64,000 nucleotides of DNA, from positions 20,749,001 to 20,813,000 of the forward strand of contig CM076268.1 in NCBI GenBank assembly GCA_038380795.1, given 5' to 3'. Shown here piece after piece: positions 1 through 13,506 of the stretch (its first letter is position 1; the number at the start of each line of letters is the position of its first letter). Below the pieces are notes generated by a model. The model was not told the origin of the DNA and made no database searches. It was given only the letters and a program-made list of their open reading frames with translations. The position numbers and the translations under genes are program-made. Source of the DNA: Pyrocephalus nanus (Eukaryota; Chordata; Aves; Passeriformes; Tyrannidae).

Positions 1-488
1 ATTGGTCCTAAATAGTTCCAGCTGCAGCTGAGAAATCTAGAATAAAACCCAAACTTTAAGTTTCAAAGGCTTAGTGTCAGCCTTCATTTTCTGTTAAATT
101 AAGGCATTACTTTAAGCCCCAAATTAATTAAGTTACTAAGCAGGCTGGAGGCTGAGCCCATCTTCCAGTTTTTATTAAAAAAATTCTCAACTTGGATTTG
201 CAGTTATATGCATGGCATTTCTTTTACTTTTGTTTCAGGATGTTCATTTGGGGGAATTTAACAGGCAAGAGATGCCTATCTGAGAATGGAATCAATCAGG
301 AATGCAGTTACAACAGAAAGAATTTCAGCAAACCATAAAAGAGAAAGACAGGAAAAAAGAAAAGCCTAGTACAAGAATAGTCCAGCAAAATGCAACTGTA
401 GTGAGTTTGGGCTGTTTCCCAGTACTCCGGGGGGAATTCTGCTATTTGCTGAGTTTAGTGAATGTAATCTAGTGCAGAAGGAAAAACT

Positions 489-506
489 GGGGGTGGGGGG
501 GGGCGG
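489..506 (+). repeat. G-rich tract
   Basis: Five Gs, a T, nine Gs, a C and two Gs form an imperfect poly(G) tract with quadruplex potential on the plus strand. Confidence 0.7.
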
Positions 507-2324
507 AGCTGAAAGTGCTGCTGCTTTCATCATTTTCTCAGTTCTATTTCGTATGAGAAATCATATAAAAGACAGAAAAATTATTGTATTACTATGAAAG
601 CACACAGAAACTTGCAAAGCAGATGTTCTCAGCACACATAAGAAGGACTGACTGGACATTGAATAAAACCATACAACCAGAATGAAAAAAAAAAAAGTAA
701 CTCAGCAGGCAGAGATGAATCAAGAAACAGGGGACACAAAAAGCAGTTTGGAAATAACATCTGCAGTGGGAAGTCAGTCTCATTTTGTTATAAAGTAAAA
801 GGGAGTCAATACTTTCCAGTACACTTTATAGACAACACCATTTGAGTTACTTTCCTCCAAGAATCTCAGTATGCAACTTTAGGGAAATTAAAAATCATTC
901 GACATAAAAACAGTTAACAGGAAGTATAAAATTAAGTAATTCAAACAGAATCTACCTCCAAAACCAGCAGATACTCCACAAGTTATTTAAAGCAGAAAAT
1001 TTAGAAGATATTGGAAAGGTCTTAAACCTCCTGAGGTTTTAAATACTTACTTCTTGCAGCCAAAATCACATCAGTGGAATATCCGGGAAAATTTAAAAAA
1101 GATTGCATTAAGGAGCACAACTAGCTGAGAACATGATGTAGCCTTTCCTCTGGACTGTCCAGCCATAGGCATTTACTCATTCAACAGAAGCACAGAGCAT
1201 GATACTGTAGTGCAGCCTCTTACATAGGGATGCCAAAGAGGGGAAAGGGAGGGAAAAGCCCTTCCCCAAAGACTTTAGTTCAGCCCACTCATTAAAATAC
1301 AGAGTGGAAACAGCTGCCACAGAAAGGAAGAGGATGTCCAGGCTATTTTTTAACTTTCTGAGGTGTAAAATCGTTTTATTCTGGAAAAGAGGTAAGAAAA
1401 ATAATTTTTCTTTTGAATTTCACTCTTTCTCTGCATTGCTCTTAAGGAAAGTGGCACTAGCTCAACATAGCAGTAAGTATAGCACAGTGGATAGTCACAC
1501 TCCATTTTCAAAATCATTACATCTCATTAGAGGAAAACAGATCTCTAACAGACACTCCCTCTCCCCCCCTGCAAGGACTAGTACAAACGCACATGTGCTT
1601 TATAGTGCTTAAGTCTTCACAAAATGTAATATTCAATTCATCTCGAGCGACTTCCCACCAGTAAGTCCCAAGCAAATAACAAATACAAGCTCAGAGATAG
1701 CAACATTTAGAATTGAACGCATGCCTCTTACAGATTAGCACCTCAACGTTAAAACTAGTTAAGGAACAGAGGAAGGTGATAAGAACAATGAAATCTCCCC
1801 AACTGTTTGACATGGAGACACTGAATAAACAAGGATTCTTCAGTCTAAGAGAGCATGCTATTAAATCGTGAAATGCACTAAAAATACTGATCTAGCAATG
1901 GTGGCTGGTAACACAAGAACTAAGGGCCACCGAAAGAAATCTTCAGGTAGAAGTTTTAAAACAAACAAAAAGAAGCTATTTTTTACATAATGCATAATTG
2001 TATTGCAGAGCTCATTGCCCAGGGTCTTGTGGAGGTCCACTCTGTGAGCAAGCTCAACAAATGAAACTCAAAAACAATGAAAGAACAAACCTAAGCTAAA
2101 ACTCTTGACTTGGGAAGTTATCAACCACAAGCTACTAGAAGGTGTGGATATCTCATGTGAGGTCACAATTTAAATTTGCCATCTACATTAATCCTTCCCT
2201 AAACGGGTGACACCGATCACTGCCGGAGCAGCAGACTGAATTAGAAGGATCTCTGAGCCACAACTGTGCTCATTCCCATACTCATATTTGTCTAGTTTTC
2301 ACAACACTGCTTAATGAGAAATTG

Positions 2325-2405
2325 TCTGTATTATTAGATCCATTTCACAGATAGGGAATTAACTATTTACATCAGGGCCCAAAGCAGCACAACTCTTTGG
2401 AAATT
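2325..2405 (+). repeat. Possible MIR-like relic
   Basis: ATTATTAGATCCATTTCACAG followed by ATAGGGAATTAA and then GGGCCCAAAGCAGCACAA resembles the front half of a MIR element. It is much more diverged than the copies at 38871 and 60751. Chance resemblance is possible. Confidence 0.3.
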
Positions 2406-5400
2406 TTGACTGGTAATCACAATTCAACAGTTAAGTACTACTTCTAAATGTCATCCTGGAGTGATTTTGTACTTCTAAAGGGCAGTAACTGAGGTGGCCT
2501 GCTTCTCAAACCTCTGCACTTGTGACTGTTCCTTGTTCGCTCCAGTACAACAACTTTCAGGAGTAAAGCTACTAATGCTGATAGTGAAATCCAACTGTAG
2601 CAAAAGCTATTTTAAATACATATGTGCTTTTTAGATATTATAAAATAGCATTTTTCCGTGTAAGGCAAGTTGGCTGTTCTTAGAGAAGCAATTAGCAAAT
2701 AGTTTGTGCAATCAAGGTTGTTGTTCTACTGGTTAATTTTTGGGTTTTTTTTAATAAGAGACATACTTTAAAAATACCCTTGTAGTGGCCAAGCATTCAT
2801 TGTGTGGTAAAAGGTGTAACCTCCCACTGACCTTGCTGGTTCAACAGCTGGTCTTAATTAATACTGAGAAACAAGATAATTCTATGCAAAATAAGCAAAC
2901 TGAGCTGAGATCCTTTTCATATAAGGTCTGAGAAAAGCAGACAGAAACTCTGCTTCCCTTCTCTGCTCCTAATTTTAAACAGGGCTTCATAGCTGTTTGT
3001 CTGTCTCTGTGTGTTTAATGTTTCCTGGAGGCCTGCAAAGGCATGCAAAATATTTTAGTTCAGGGCCTCTATATGGTTGTAATAGGAAATAGATGTCTCC
3101 CTTAAAGAGACGGGTTAGTATAGAAACAGATTATCTGAATGACAGCAGAGTCTTAAGTGTTTATTTCAAAGGGAAGGAAAGGACAGATAAATATTTACTG
3201 CTTTCCGTCCACATCGTAAAATACAGATGCTGCCTATTTTTGGTTACTTCTTGTCTAAGTAATCCAGGTTAAGGTTTGATAGTGTTCTCTTTGTCAGCAT
3301 TTGTCTTCATGTTAAAAAGAAAGTTCTGATGCCGTCGTTTCCAGATAGTTCCTTCAAACGGCAGAAGAGCTTCACAAAAAGAAAGCTGGTTTCTAAATCC
3401 TGGGCTGGTTAAGACTTCATGCTTGTACAAGATGTGTGATCACAAGAAAGAAAGAAACAAATCACAGACTTTTATATCTGCCTGAGAAAATGCACGTTTC
3501 CTGTGTAAGGCTGCACACTATGCTGAATCAGCCTTTTGGAAAAATTTCGATTGTTTTAATGTTAACAGGTTGAGAAATGATGGAGACACAAATGTAAGGA
3601 AGGGTTTGCTTTTATTCCTATCCCCTCTCTTGCTTCACACAACCTGAAGAATAAGTATCATCCCCTCCCCAGCAGGGTAGAGGATGACAGAACAAGAACG
3701 GACATTCTTTCTTCCTGCACAGGCCCTAGTCAGTAATCTCCAGGTCCTGATCTTTGATCCATTTGTGGCAGCAAACTTTGGTTCGAAGTTTCCTATTTCC
3801 TGATAAGTCCATCCTTTCTCCCTTTCACTTTATAATGTACCTACTGCTAGAGAACCAGTAAAACTAAAAATAACTTGGGACAATTTACCTTTCCTAGATG
3901 CAGTCTTACCTTCCCTACTTCAAGACTTGATTAAAATGGAGGAGATCTCTCTTCCCCACCCCTTCTTTCCCTTTTTAAATTAAAGTTGCATGGTAAATCA
4001 AGAGGAATCAAGAGTGGCTTACAGCAAATCTCATTATCTTCCTTTAGTTGCAACTATACCTCTTATGTAAGAAGACATTAAGGAAATGGCTGATGGAGTA
4101 AGTGCAGTAGGTGCAACTCAGTGGAGTGCTGGTTATTGAAACAACAGCCAAGGGGCAACCATATACTCTGATCGGTAGATAAATGAAAGCTCAATACACT
4201 GATGGGACATATTGTGGGATTCTTCTGTGTCCACAGGCATTCCTCTTCATAAAGTCACTTCATAAAAATCCCCTGAAATTAGCAGACTTCTGACAATTCA
4301 ATAGCTGGATAGGAAGTCCCTTAGGTGTTATGGAGGAAAATGGTCATTCAGTAAGTGCTGTTCTGCTCTGAACAAGTACCTTAGCACAAAGCCTTCAAAC
4401 ACAAGTGTTTTTACAGATAGGGAAAGTTGCTATAGTGTTTGAAGGTGCAAATGGATTGCCTTCAGCATGCCCAGTTGATGAGAGTTACACCTGCATTATG
4501 AGCTGAAACTGCATAACAAATTATTGCAGCAACTGCAATCCAACAAGAATATTTTCAGTGCAGTTCCTCTGAGTTTTCACATTGTCTCATTTAAAAAATA
4601 TACTCTTTTTTTAAAGTAATAAATCAGGTTTGGGATCAGCAAGTTTCTCCTAATTCTGTTTCCTCCTTATCCTCTTTTCCATTGGGTGGAGCAAAGAGAT
4701 GAAAAGGAAAGAAGAGCAAAGCTCTTTAGATTAAGGAAGAAGAAACAGAAAGGAGAACAATTTTTCAAGGAAAGGAAGGGATTTCAAAGCTGAACAGTGA
4801 AAACTTTCCATCCCGTTCTGAAAACAATGCAGTTATTCCTGACCTTAAAACTGAACATATTCTTTTGCCACATGTTATAAAGTTTGCATCACCAATTGTC
4901 TCCCTCTGGAAACATTCACAAGTATTTCAAATTAAATACTGAGAGGGAGAGGTGAGTTGTAATATAAAGGGACTGAATGGCCAAATGCATCAAAACAACA
5001 ACCTTTTGACTTTTGTTTCTGGAATGCATGCACTGTAATACTAGTGATGCTATTGTCTCTGGAAAATTCACGGTGATTTTATTACTACTTTTTTATATAA
5101 TTAATAATTATGAAGATACACAAGATTATTAACTTTGGCTTTAGACCAATGTTTCTATGACATAATCAGGGGGTTCCCAGGAATTTTCCCAATTTCTGCC
5201 ACATTTGACTTTTTCAGGCCATTTCTATAGTCTACATTGAAAAACAGCTTTGTGCTTCCACAGAGACAAAGATCATGGAAAAGCTGCCAGTGGACAACAT
5301 CTAACCTGATTACTCCCATCACAAAACCCTAAAAGGCAGTAAAGGGCTCCGGCTCCTTAACTAGCATGTGCAGCCAAATCAGTGGGCCTCAGAAATTAGA

Positions 5401-5672
5401 CATAACACTAGACTACAAGTGCAATTGGTCTGGATAAGCTCTCAATTCCCACCTTCAGCCTAACAAGCACTAGTAAATTCCTCAGCAGTGCTACCTTTTA
5501 AAAAAATAAGCACTTTCTTAGCAAGTTGTCAGTGCCCAGCATTTTTCATGACTGTGGAACTTAAGATTCATTTTGACTAAGGCCACCAGAAACTGCAATG
5601 CTTAAACTGAAGTCCTGTGGGATATTTCAATAGCCACTCTGAGCACAGAAGGTTCACATTTCTCAGGATCCA

Positions 5673-6098
5673 TTAAAAAAAATGCACAGGCTTTATGGAA
5701 CCAAACTGAGATTGAGATAACTTGGAAAGCTGGAAGGCTGAGGAATTGTGATCAAGCATCTTAGATGCTGAGCAGAACCTCAACAGTCTCAATCTGTTCT
5801 TTGGATTGTGAAGCCTCTCCCTTCCAGCTCCCTTCCCCACCCACTCTGAAAGCACTCTGCTTTGGGAGTGACTTTTCTCACCAGGGAAGCGAAACTGTCT
5901 TTTAATGTGGTTCACAGAAAGTTTAGTTGGTTTTCTTTCTCCAGCCCAGCTAGGCTGGAAAAAAACATTAGTCCCAACCAAAATCCAGTATAATAACTCT
6001 GCCCATCCGTGGACAGTTGTTTTCAACTTGCAAAGAAGCAATCCCACAACTGCAATTTCTTCTGGCTGATTATGGGAATGGTGATGCAGCACGACCAT
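5673..6098 (-). other. Longest open frame in A/T-rich DNA, 141 codons, unrecognised
   Basis: A minus-strand frame beginning with ATG at 6098 (MVVLHHHSHNQPEE...) stays open for 141 codons to a stop at 5673. Open sequence extends further upstream of that ATG. The product has no signal peptide, membrane segment or motif I recognise. No splice sites, promoter or polyadenylation signal are evident around it. A frame of this length is roughly what chance yields once in a window this size. It may also be the remnant of a decayed coding sequence. Confidence 0.15.
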
Positions 6099-6518
6099 AG
6101 GAAGAGCTGTACTGGGATTGTTTGAGCATAGTTGTTGTAGATACTTTGAGATACTTTCGTCCAAAAAAAGGTTTTATGGGATTAGATCAATTCTAGTCTC
6201 TAAGTCAACTGCAGTCTCTAAGTATAGGGGGAACTACCAACAAATTCAAAGGGTAATAAAGGCAACTAAATGCATAGGATGAATTTTATTTAACTTGTCT
6301 TTAATGATACACCATGGGATACAGAAACTGATCTGTGGAGTATAAACAGTACAACCCCTAGGCATAATAAATGGATTTATTTCTGATCCAAAGTCTGCTA
6401 TCAGTAACATGTATCCTGTTACTGCTTTCAATGGGCTTTGGATCAGTCTCCCATGAGCACCATGTAAAGGATATGAAATCAGACAACTGGAGAAACAAGG
6501 ACAAGGTAATTTCAGCAA

Positions 6519-6538
6519 GGGGGGAGGGGGGGAGGGGG
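6519..6538 (+). repeat. G-rich tract, G-quadruplex potential
   Basis: Runs of six, seven and five Gs are separated by single As on the plus strand, enough for a four-tier quadruplex by splitting the longer runs. The predicted transcript runs on the other strand, so here the plus strand would be its template strand. Confidence 0.7.
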
Positions 6539-9500
6539 AAGAAGAAAAATTACTTTCCAGAAAAAAAGGAGCTGGGAGATACCAGATATTATCAGATTAC
6601 TGATTTACATAATACAAAAGCCTTTACCAGTACCAGAAGCCCCAGGGTCACATACAAGAAACCAACCAGCAATTCTGGGGAAGTTGCATCTGGGTATCTC
6701 TCCCGTTTGACAAAGGCATGACAGCTCCCCCATGTCAGTGAGGCACCATTTTGTCTTTTCTGTGTAAGTTTTTAGCTGGATTCATTCTCAGTTCACCTGA
6801 TGTCACATTTCACATCAACACTAATAAGGGTGAAGTTGGAGTAGGGGTAGCATGGGGCATATTCTTTTAGTATCAGCCAAGGCTTGGATCAGTTTACACC
6901 AGTCATGAAACCACAGATCCACAGGAGAACTTAAAAGATCTTCTACAGCTCAGTACAACAAAGTAAAAGTCAAGAGAACAACTCAGGTTCAGAAAACCCG
7001 CTCTTTGGGAACGAGTAAGATTATCTGTGCTTCCAGAGCAACCTACCTGGCACTTCTGAAGACCTAGAAACAAACATTTGAATTGACTCATAAATGGCTT
7101 GAGGCCAAGTGAAGAACCTGTGGTAGAGTAAGAAGCAGAGTCTGGAAGCCCTAACCCAGCACCTTTTCTCTTTGGCTGACTTACTGTTTTCCAGACAGCT
7201 CATTTCTCTCCCGATTACAGGGTGGTAGCTCCCCCTCCACAAAGGACACACCATTTCTGATAAACCATTCTGTATGTTCACCACCTACCCTGCTTTCAGC
7301 ACTAGTCCAAAGCACTCTGCTCCTTTCCCTGAGACGGGTCTAGGTTAAAGGCAGTGCGCTATCCACAGACACTCCACATTTTCACTTTCAAGACTAGAGA
7401 GGTGTCTTGGCCATAAAGTTGCTGTCTGGGTCCTCCCTCTGCCTATTTCTTTGATTTGGCTGAAGCCTTATCCTAACACTGCCTCCTCTTCTCTCCTGTT
7501 TCTCACTGCAGCCCTGGTGGTCCCTGCATGCAGCACAGCTGCTTCTCCTTCCCTCCTGCCTAAGCTTATTTCTAAAATGCCTCCTTGGAGCAGATGTTTC
7601 CCATGTGTTTCACCCTCTATTTTCTTACCCACCCCCAACTTTTCCATAGCAAGTAACAGACTATCTCCTTCATCTTCCAGATCCAATCCTAAAATAGTGC
7701 AAGCATCCCTGAATCAGTCTGCCCAGCTTGGTTCTGGGGCAAGCAAAAAGCAACAGTCTCTACCTTTTTCTCTATGGTAATTCATGGGCAGGAGACAAAA
7801 ATAAGTTTTAACCTCGGCACTGCCTGTGGTTCCCATTTCACACGAGATGATTAGCTTTGGCTTTGGCATTTTTTGGTTTCCTTTCATGATTAAATTTTAT
7901 TTCTTGGAAATATTTTGTTAAACAGGATTAATATCTGCATCATTTGCCACCTTCCCTTCTTCCTCATCCTTCTGTTTTCTAGCTGCCATTAAAGTCTTAT
8001 TTACAGATACAAATCTTAAGTTTATACATACTTCACAGGTCCCCTCCCCCTTCTCTGTGACATTTCCCTCTCTCCATCTGTCTTCCCTTGGACCAGTGCC
8101 TGAAGTGGCAGTAGACTTTTACACAAATTACCTTCACTCTGCTTCATGTCTCAGAAATTGGTTTCAATATCAGGCCAATTCCATCTAGTTTCACAAGCTT
8201 ATGTTAACTGTAGATCAGTCCTAAACCAATACACTCAAGCAGAACTGGTACCGTAACACTCATTTTAAGGTACCAGAACTTCCAGCCTCTCGTATGTACA
8301 GATAAGTTCTGTGGGAGAGGGACGGGTGCAGCGTTTCCAACCCCTCCTGGGCAATAGTGTGTTTCTCTGAGCAGGATGACTCACTTTAGGCCAAGTCCTG
8401 AACACCATCATCAGTTTGCCAAAGCAGCACAAAACTGCGTGGTATGGTCAGCCAGCCCTGCCCCAAGGAAGGGGTGAACATCAGAGTATGCAGTGCTGGC
8501 AGCTGCCAACAGAGATCAGCAGAAGAACCCAAGCACCTAGAAACCTAAAACTTAACTCATGCAGATTTTGTCCATACCAGAGAAAGTCCACAAAATACTT
8601 GTCAATTTAAAGTCCTGAATCTGATCTCAGTCTCAAGCAGGGAGTAGCTGGTAGCTGTGCTGGTTCTCAGTGTCCTGCAGCCATGGCACTTGTCCCTCCC
8701 AAATGGCCTTGAGCTGGCAGGCAGGGCAGGCAGCGTGACCAGCCCCCTCGCTCCACTGGCAGCTGTGGTGGAAAACAAAGCTGGTGGCAGGACACCCCTT
8801 TTCTGACAGCATTACTCCTGAGTTTGCTGTCTCCATGCTCTCCAGCATGTGATTTCCCACATTCCACAAGTGCTCTGATAAAAATTGTTGCATTCAGCTA
8901 AGTGTTTACTAACTCCCCTGATATCTGTATATTAGAAAGTACTATGGGGGTGAGTGAGAGCAAAGAGAAGCGTAATGATCCACAAACATTAAGTGTCGTG
9001 CTGGGTAAAGAAAAAATTTGCTTTCTAAATGCCGCATACAGATTTATTGCAGGGACAAAATGGGTGTGTAGGCACTGAAAAGCTCTAGGCAAAGACCTTA
9101 ATTTCATTTTCAGCCTCACCCAGAGTCCTTCTCCAGAAATTTAGCTGTATCACTTCACTTTCTGGTGTTTCATAAACACCAAAAGTTTACATTAATGCTA
9201 CATATTATTAAGGTTGTATACTCAAGAGTCCTTCATTATGCCCAGATCTCAGATGAAACTTCAAGGCACCACCAAACAAAATCAGCAGAAACATCCATAA
9301 TTTTGTAGCACCAACGTGAAATTTTTTTTACAAACTACCAAGAACTTGCACTTACTGGTTTTAACAGGTGAAAAGCTCCCCAGCAGTATGGGCAAGACTG
9401 AATGCATTTTAATGGATGTGTCAAAATTGCTGTGGAGCCCTGCTGCTCCCAATACTGCCAACAGGCAGCAAGGATGAAAAGTAGCAATGGATGGCACTTC

Positions 9501-9586
9501 TTTCTCAACACTAACTACCTCACTGCTTCACATAAGCTTTCACTTTGACTAAAAGTTTTAGTTTTACCAACTAGAGAGGACATGAA

Positions 9587-9664
9587 GGGTTTTTGGTTTG
9601 GGGTTTTTTTGTTGTTTGTTGGGGGGATGGTGGCTGTTTTATGGTTTGGGGAGGTTTTTTAGGG
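9587..9664 (+). repeat. G/T-rich low-complexity tract
   Basis: The plus strand is almost entirely G and T, with repeated TTTGG and GGGG runs. Several G-runs of three to six could support a long-loop quadruplex. A similar, shorter G/T-rich stretch lies at about 25795-25890. Confidence 0.7.
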
Positions 9665-9887
9665 CTATCTAGTGCCCTAGACAGCCCTGCTCAGAGCCAG
9701 CCCCTCTTATAATATCACTATTTCTCTCTTTCTAGACAATCTACTAGACTTACAGATTTACTGAGATTCCATTTGGCTGGAAGCTCATTATGCAGTGTTT
9801 CCTGTAGCTCCCATATAGGACACATTCCAGGCAACAGATAAAAATATCTGTTCCACCCTTCGTTTTTCAATTCCTTGATATGGCTGT

Positions 9888-9902
9888 AAAAAAAAAAAAA
9901 AA
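9888..9902 (+). repeat. Poly(A) tract, 15 bp
   Basis: Uninterrupted A run followed by GAAAAGGAAAAA. No retroposon body was recognised next to it. Confidence 0.8.
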
Positions 9903-10893
9903 GAAAAGGAAAAACTACAAGAAGCCTCAAGAATTCAGTATTAATCTAGGGACAAGAAACTCAGATCACTAAAAAAAAGCTTCCCAGGTGGAGCACTGAG
10001 AAGGGAAAAAAGAGTACAGAGCTCCAAATACCAAAAGGTAATGAAAAAACACTTGCATTTTGATCAGGGTAGACCAAAGTAACTATATGTACTGTTTTAA
10101 AGACACAGTCTTTCTCAGACTTAATTCCATTCTGTCCCATCCTCAGTACCTGCAAGACACTTTCAGTCAGGTCTGCATACTGAAGACATTGCCTGAATGT
10201 TAAGAACTGGCAAGAGAAAATTCTTCTATCTGTTCCTGGACATTTCATATTCAAGTTTGTCTCATAGCTAACAACTTCTTTTCCATTCTTTACTACTTCC
10301 TAGACTTGTTATCTTGCTTCAATTCCTGTTTTCACTCTTTTTACACCACCTGATTTGTTACTTCCTAGACCTGCAAATCCCCTTCTCCAGTCACTGTCTT
10401 CTCAGAAATCACTTTTCCTTCAAGCGTTTCTCACCATTCCTTCTATAAGCAGCTGTGCTGTATGTCATCATCTAGGTGGGATTTAGACTGGTGACTCTAC
10501 AGTGCAAAGAACAGGCCTTATTTATGTTTGTGAATCCTTGTCTGACTTTATGCTGCTGTATAAATGTTTAATAGGTACTAATGCATTTGCTGGAACAAGC
10601 TAATACTCAGTGTACTGTCTGGATACAATCCTTGCTGACTGTCAGAAGCTTCTGGAATTAAAAAAAATGCAATTGTTTGGTGACACTGCAGTTTCAAAGT
10701 GAAAGGATCCAACAGTTGAAGTAGTCTAATGAACCATCATAGCACTGGAAATGGCCTTATTTACTCTTTCCATGTTCGAATCAGGACAGAGTTTGAAAGC
10801 TCAGTACTGTGGATGTGAGGCCATACTCAGCTACAGCCACTGTACTTTACCTCTTCTATGTTATCTATCTCCAGGCCCTCTGGTCACAACATT

Positions 10894-10911
10894 AAAAAAA
10901 AAAAAAAAAAA
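10894..10911 (+). repeat. Poly(A) tract, 18 bp
   Basis: Uninterrupted A run following CACAACATT. No associated retroposon body was recognised. Confidence 0.85.
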
Positions 10912-13490
10912 TCACATCTTTGGTTTCTCCTTAATGTTGGCTGAAAAGTCTAGAATGGTCCTGTGCACTTTTCACAATGGTCTCGGCATGATTTCCCTCT
11001 GGGCTTGACTGTATCAAATCCTGTGTAGCATTAACTGGAAAACAGAAACCCCAGTAGCAGACCAGATGCAGAGTTTTTATTTCACAGACCAAATAGAAGC
11101 TGTGATTCACCAGTGACACCACACAAGCAGCGACTGCTCAAGCAAACAGGGAATGCATGATGTCTGGGCCTCAGGGCAAGTGAATAAAATATGGTGATGC
11201 TAACAGAGAAAATCCAGCAAGGGTGGCAAGAATGTCAGGCTTTCATGTCATCTAGTCTCACGCTAATGCCCATGGAGACAAACAAACCACATCACAAATT
11301 TCCACAATTAGTATGAAAAAAAAAATAAATCTGTGGTTTGTTCTCTCTGTACCAGGTTGCTCCTAATGGTGAGGCTACAGCTAAGTCTTATCCCATAATC
11401 TCAACAATTTGTGCACTGTTGCCATGAAATCCAAAGCTAGAAAGAATCACTGTTGTGGCATGTTCGTAGGGGCTCTGAAACAATGAGTGCTGGATGGTGC
11501 CCATCCAGCCACCCACTTTCCAACACTGCCTCCTACGATCAGGTTCTCTTTCTTAATAATTTTAATACAGTTTCAATAACAGTATTTCTAATGTCTTACC
11601 CTTGAAAGAGATTTGACCAAGTGAAGAACTGAGAAGGTTTTCTCAATGGGCAGTGTGCATCAGGAAAGAAAAATCTGTATCTCATGGAAGGAAGTCTAAG
11701 CAAATGTCAACTGTAATAGAAAAAAATCCTGTAACAGTGAAATCTATTGGACTTTATACAGTTTCTTCCATGGCATAAAACACACTTCAGTCATTTAAAA
11801 ATAGACTGGACCAAGCAGTACAAAAATATATTGCAGGGCCACAGTTATATCAGCATAGCAGCAAAAGAGCTAATACTCTCTTTTCTCTCATGTTCAGGAT
11901 TATGCATGACAAGATTTCATTACTAGTCAACATCTATTTGCCTGCAACCAATGCAATTTTCAGAATTCAGATTTGGTGTAAATTCCTATCTGTTTGGGAG
12001 GAAAGATGCACATGATTTATCAAGTGGTAAGCATTACAGAGCTGAAGGGAGATGAAGGGAGGGACAAGGCTGCTTAGTGCAAATGAGTCAGGGACAGAAA
12101 CTTTCAGAAAGCTCAGAACAGAAACCCTTTAGAAAATCTGCCCCTATATGTCTGAAAGCTGAACTTTTTGCAGAAATTTCCATTCAGCTCTTGTGGGGAA
12201 AATAAGCACCCAAACCTGTCCATAACTCTACCTACTGCAACTGGTGTCAGGAACATTTCCCCTGAAGATGTAATTTTCATGAGCTTTCCAGCTCCTCAAG
12301 TATCAGACCTCAAATGTGAGAGGATTTTCACATGAGAATGTAAACTTCTTGGTGAAGTCCTCATTGTTTGAGGAACATTATTTTCAAATTAATTGTTGCA
12401 TCACAAGCTGGACAAGTGGTACAACGCCTTTGTGCTTGATGCAAACTAATTTGCAACAAAGAGGAGAAGATAGAGGTCTGTTTATTGTTTTATTTTGCCT
12501 CTAAATAACAGTTTCAAGTTATACAAATAATCAAAATAATAGTAAACTGAGCAACTAATCTTACACAATCAATTCAGAGCTCACAGCTTGTACGAACTCC
12601 AAACCTGCTGCTGAAAGTATGCCCTACCATGAATTCATTTTATTAAGGAATCCAGACCTAATTCACAACAATATATTTCTGTAGAAACCATAAAAGTTCT
12701 TTCAGAGACATTTTGCTTTGTCTCTGACTCCTTTAAAATGTAACAAGCTCAGATTCAGATATGATTAGACTAATCTGCATTCATTCTGGTACTGAACGGA
12801 TTTATGGTGCCTTGTATATTCACAGAAAAGCCATATCTTCAAAAGGTTTCAAGGATGAACTGCTAAGCCTTGGGGACTAAAAAGCCCTTTAAAACTGGGG
12901 TCAAGCTAGGCATTTCGATTCAAAAATAATAAATAAATCCACTTGGAGACAAAGGCCTATTGTATACCAGTCTTCCAGGAAAACCCATGGGTGGTTGAGA
13001 ATTACTTGGGAAAACTTTGCGGAAATTAATTCTGATTCATTCTCAGTTCTTTCTTCCACACTGAAAATAGGGGTCTATGGAGGCAGAAAAGCATTGCGGA
13101 GTTCATCCAAGGTCAGGGAATATCTGGCTTTCCAAATGCAGAACTAGAAAATGTTTGTGGTTCCTGGGACACTGAAAGAGAGAACCCAGAACATTCCCTG
13201 CCCTTGGCTTACGGAGAATCTGGGCCACCACTAGCTTCAGCTACAAGGGGGTAGATGTACACTTAGAAGGTACTCCAGGCAAATTGCAGTTCTCAAAGGT
13301 TATGTGGTGCAACAGTTCAAAAGAACCATATCCTACCCTCTGCTCAAGAGGAAGAAAAAACCCCAAAACCTGCTAAACCAATAAAAGAGCCCCACTGTTC
13401 CTCATCATACATTGCTTTCTGTTATTAGGTAGACACTGTCAAGCTGACATGTACATTAGAAATCAGAATTTTACTCAGGAATTTTGCATT

Positions 13491-13506
13491 TATATATATA
13501 TATATA
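13491..13506. repeat. (TA)8 microsatellite
   Basis: Eight perfect TA dinucleotides in A/T-rich DNA; likely length-polymorphic. Confidence 0.9.

Noticed and set aside
1035..1120. Minus-strand peptide GYSTDVILAARSK next to a GTAAGT, suggestive of an exon end
   Set aside because: No acceptor AG with a pyrimidine tract precedes it, the donor has A at the last exon base, and I could not match the peptide to a known family.
6371..6721. 116-codon plus-strand frame with a hydrophobic start resembling a signal peptide
   Set aside because: It passes through the poly(G) tract and becomes low-complexity; no homology, splice or promoter signals are seen. The hydrophobic N-terminus is expected by chance in T-rich DNA.
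7035..7335. Minus-strand splice-like pairs giving 17-nt and 51-nt segments (7045-7061, 7271-7321)
   Set aside because: The acceptors and GTAGGT donors are only moderate, and pairs of this quality are expected by chance many times in 64 kb.
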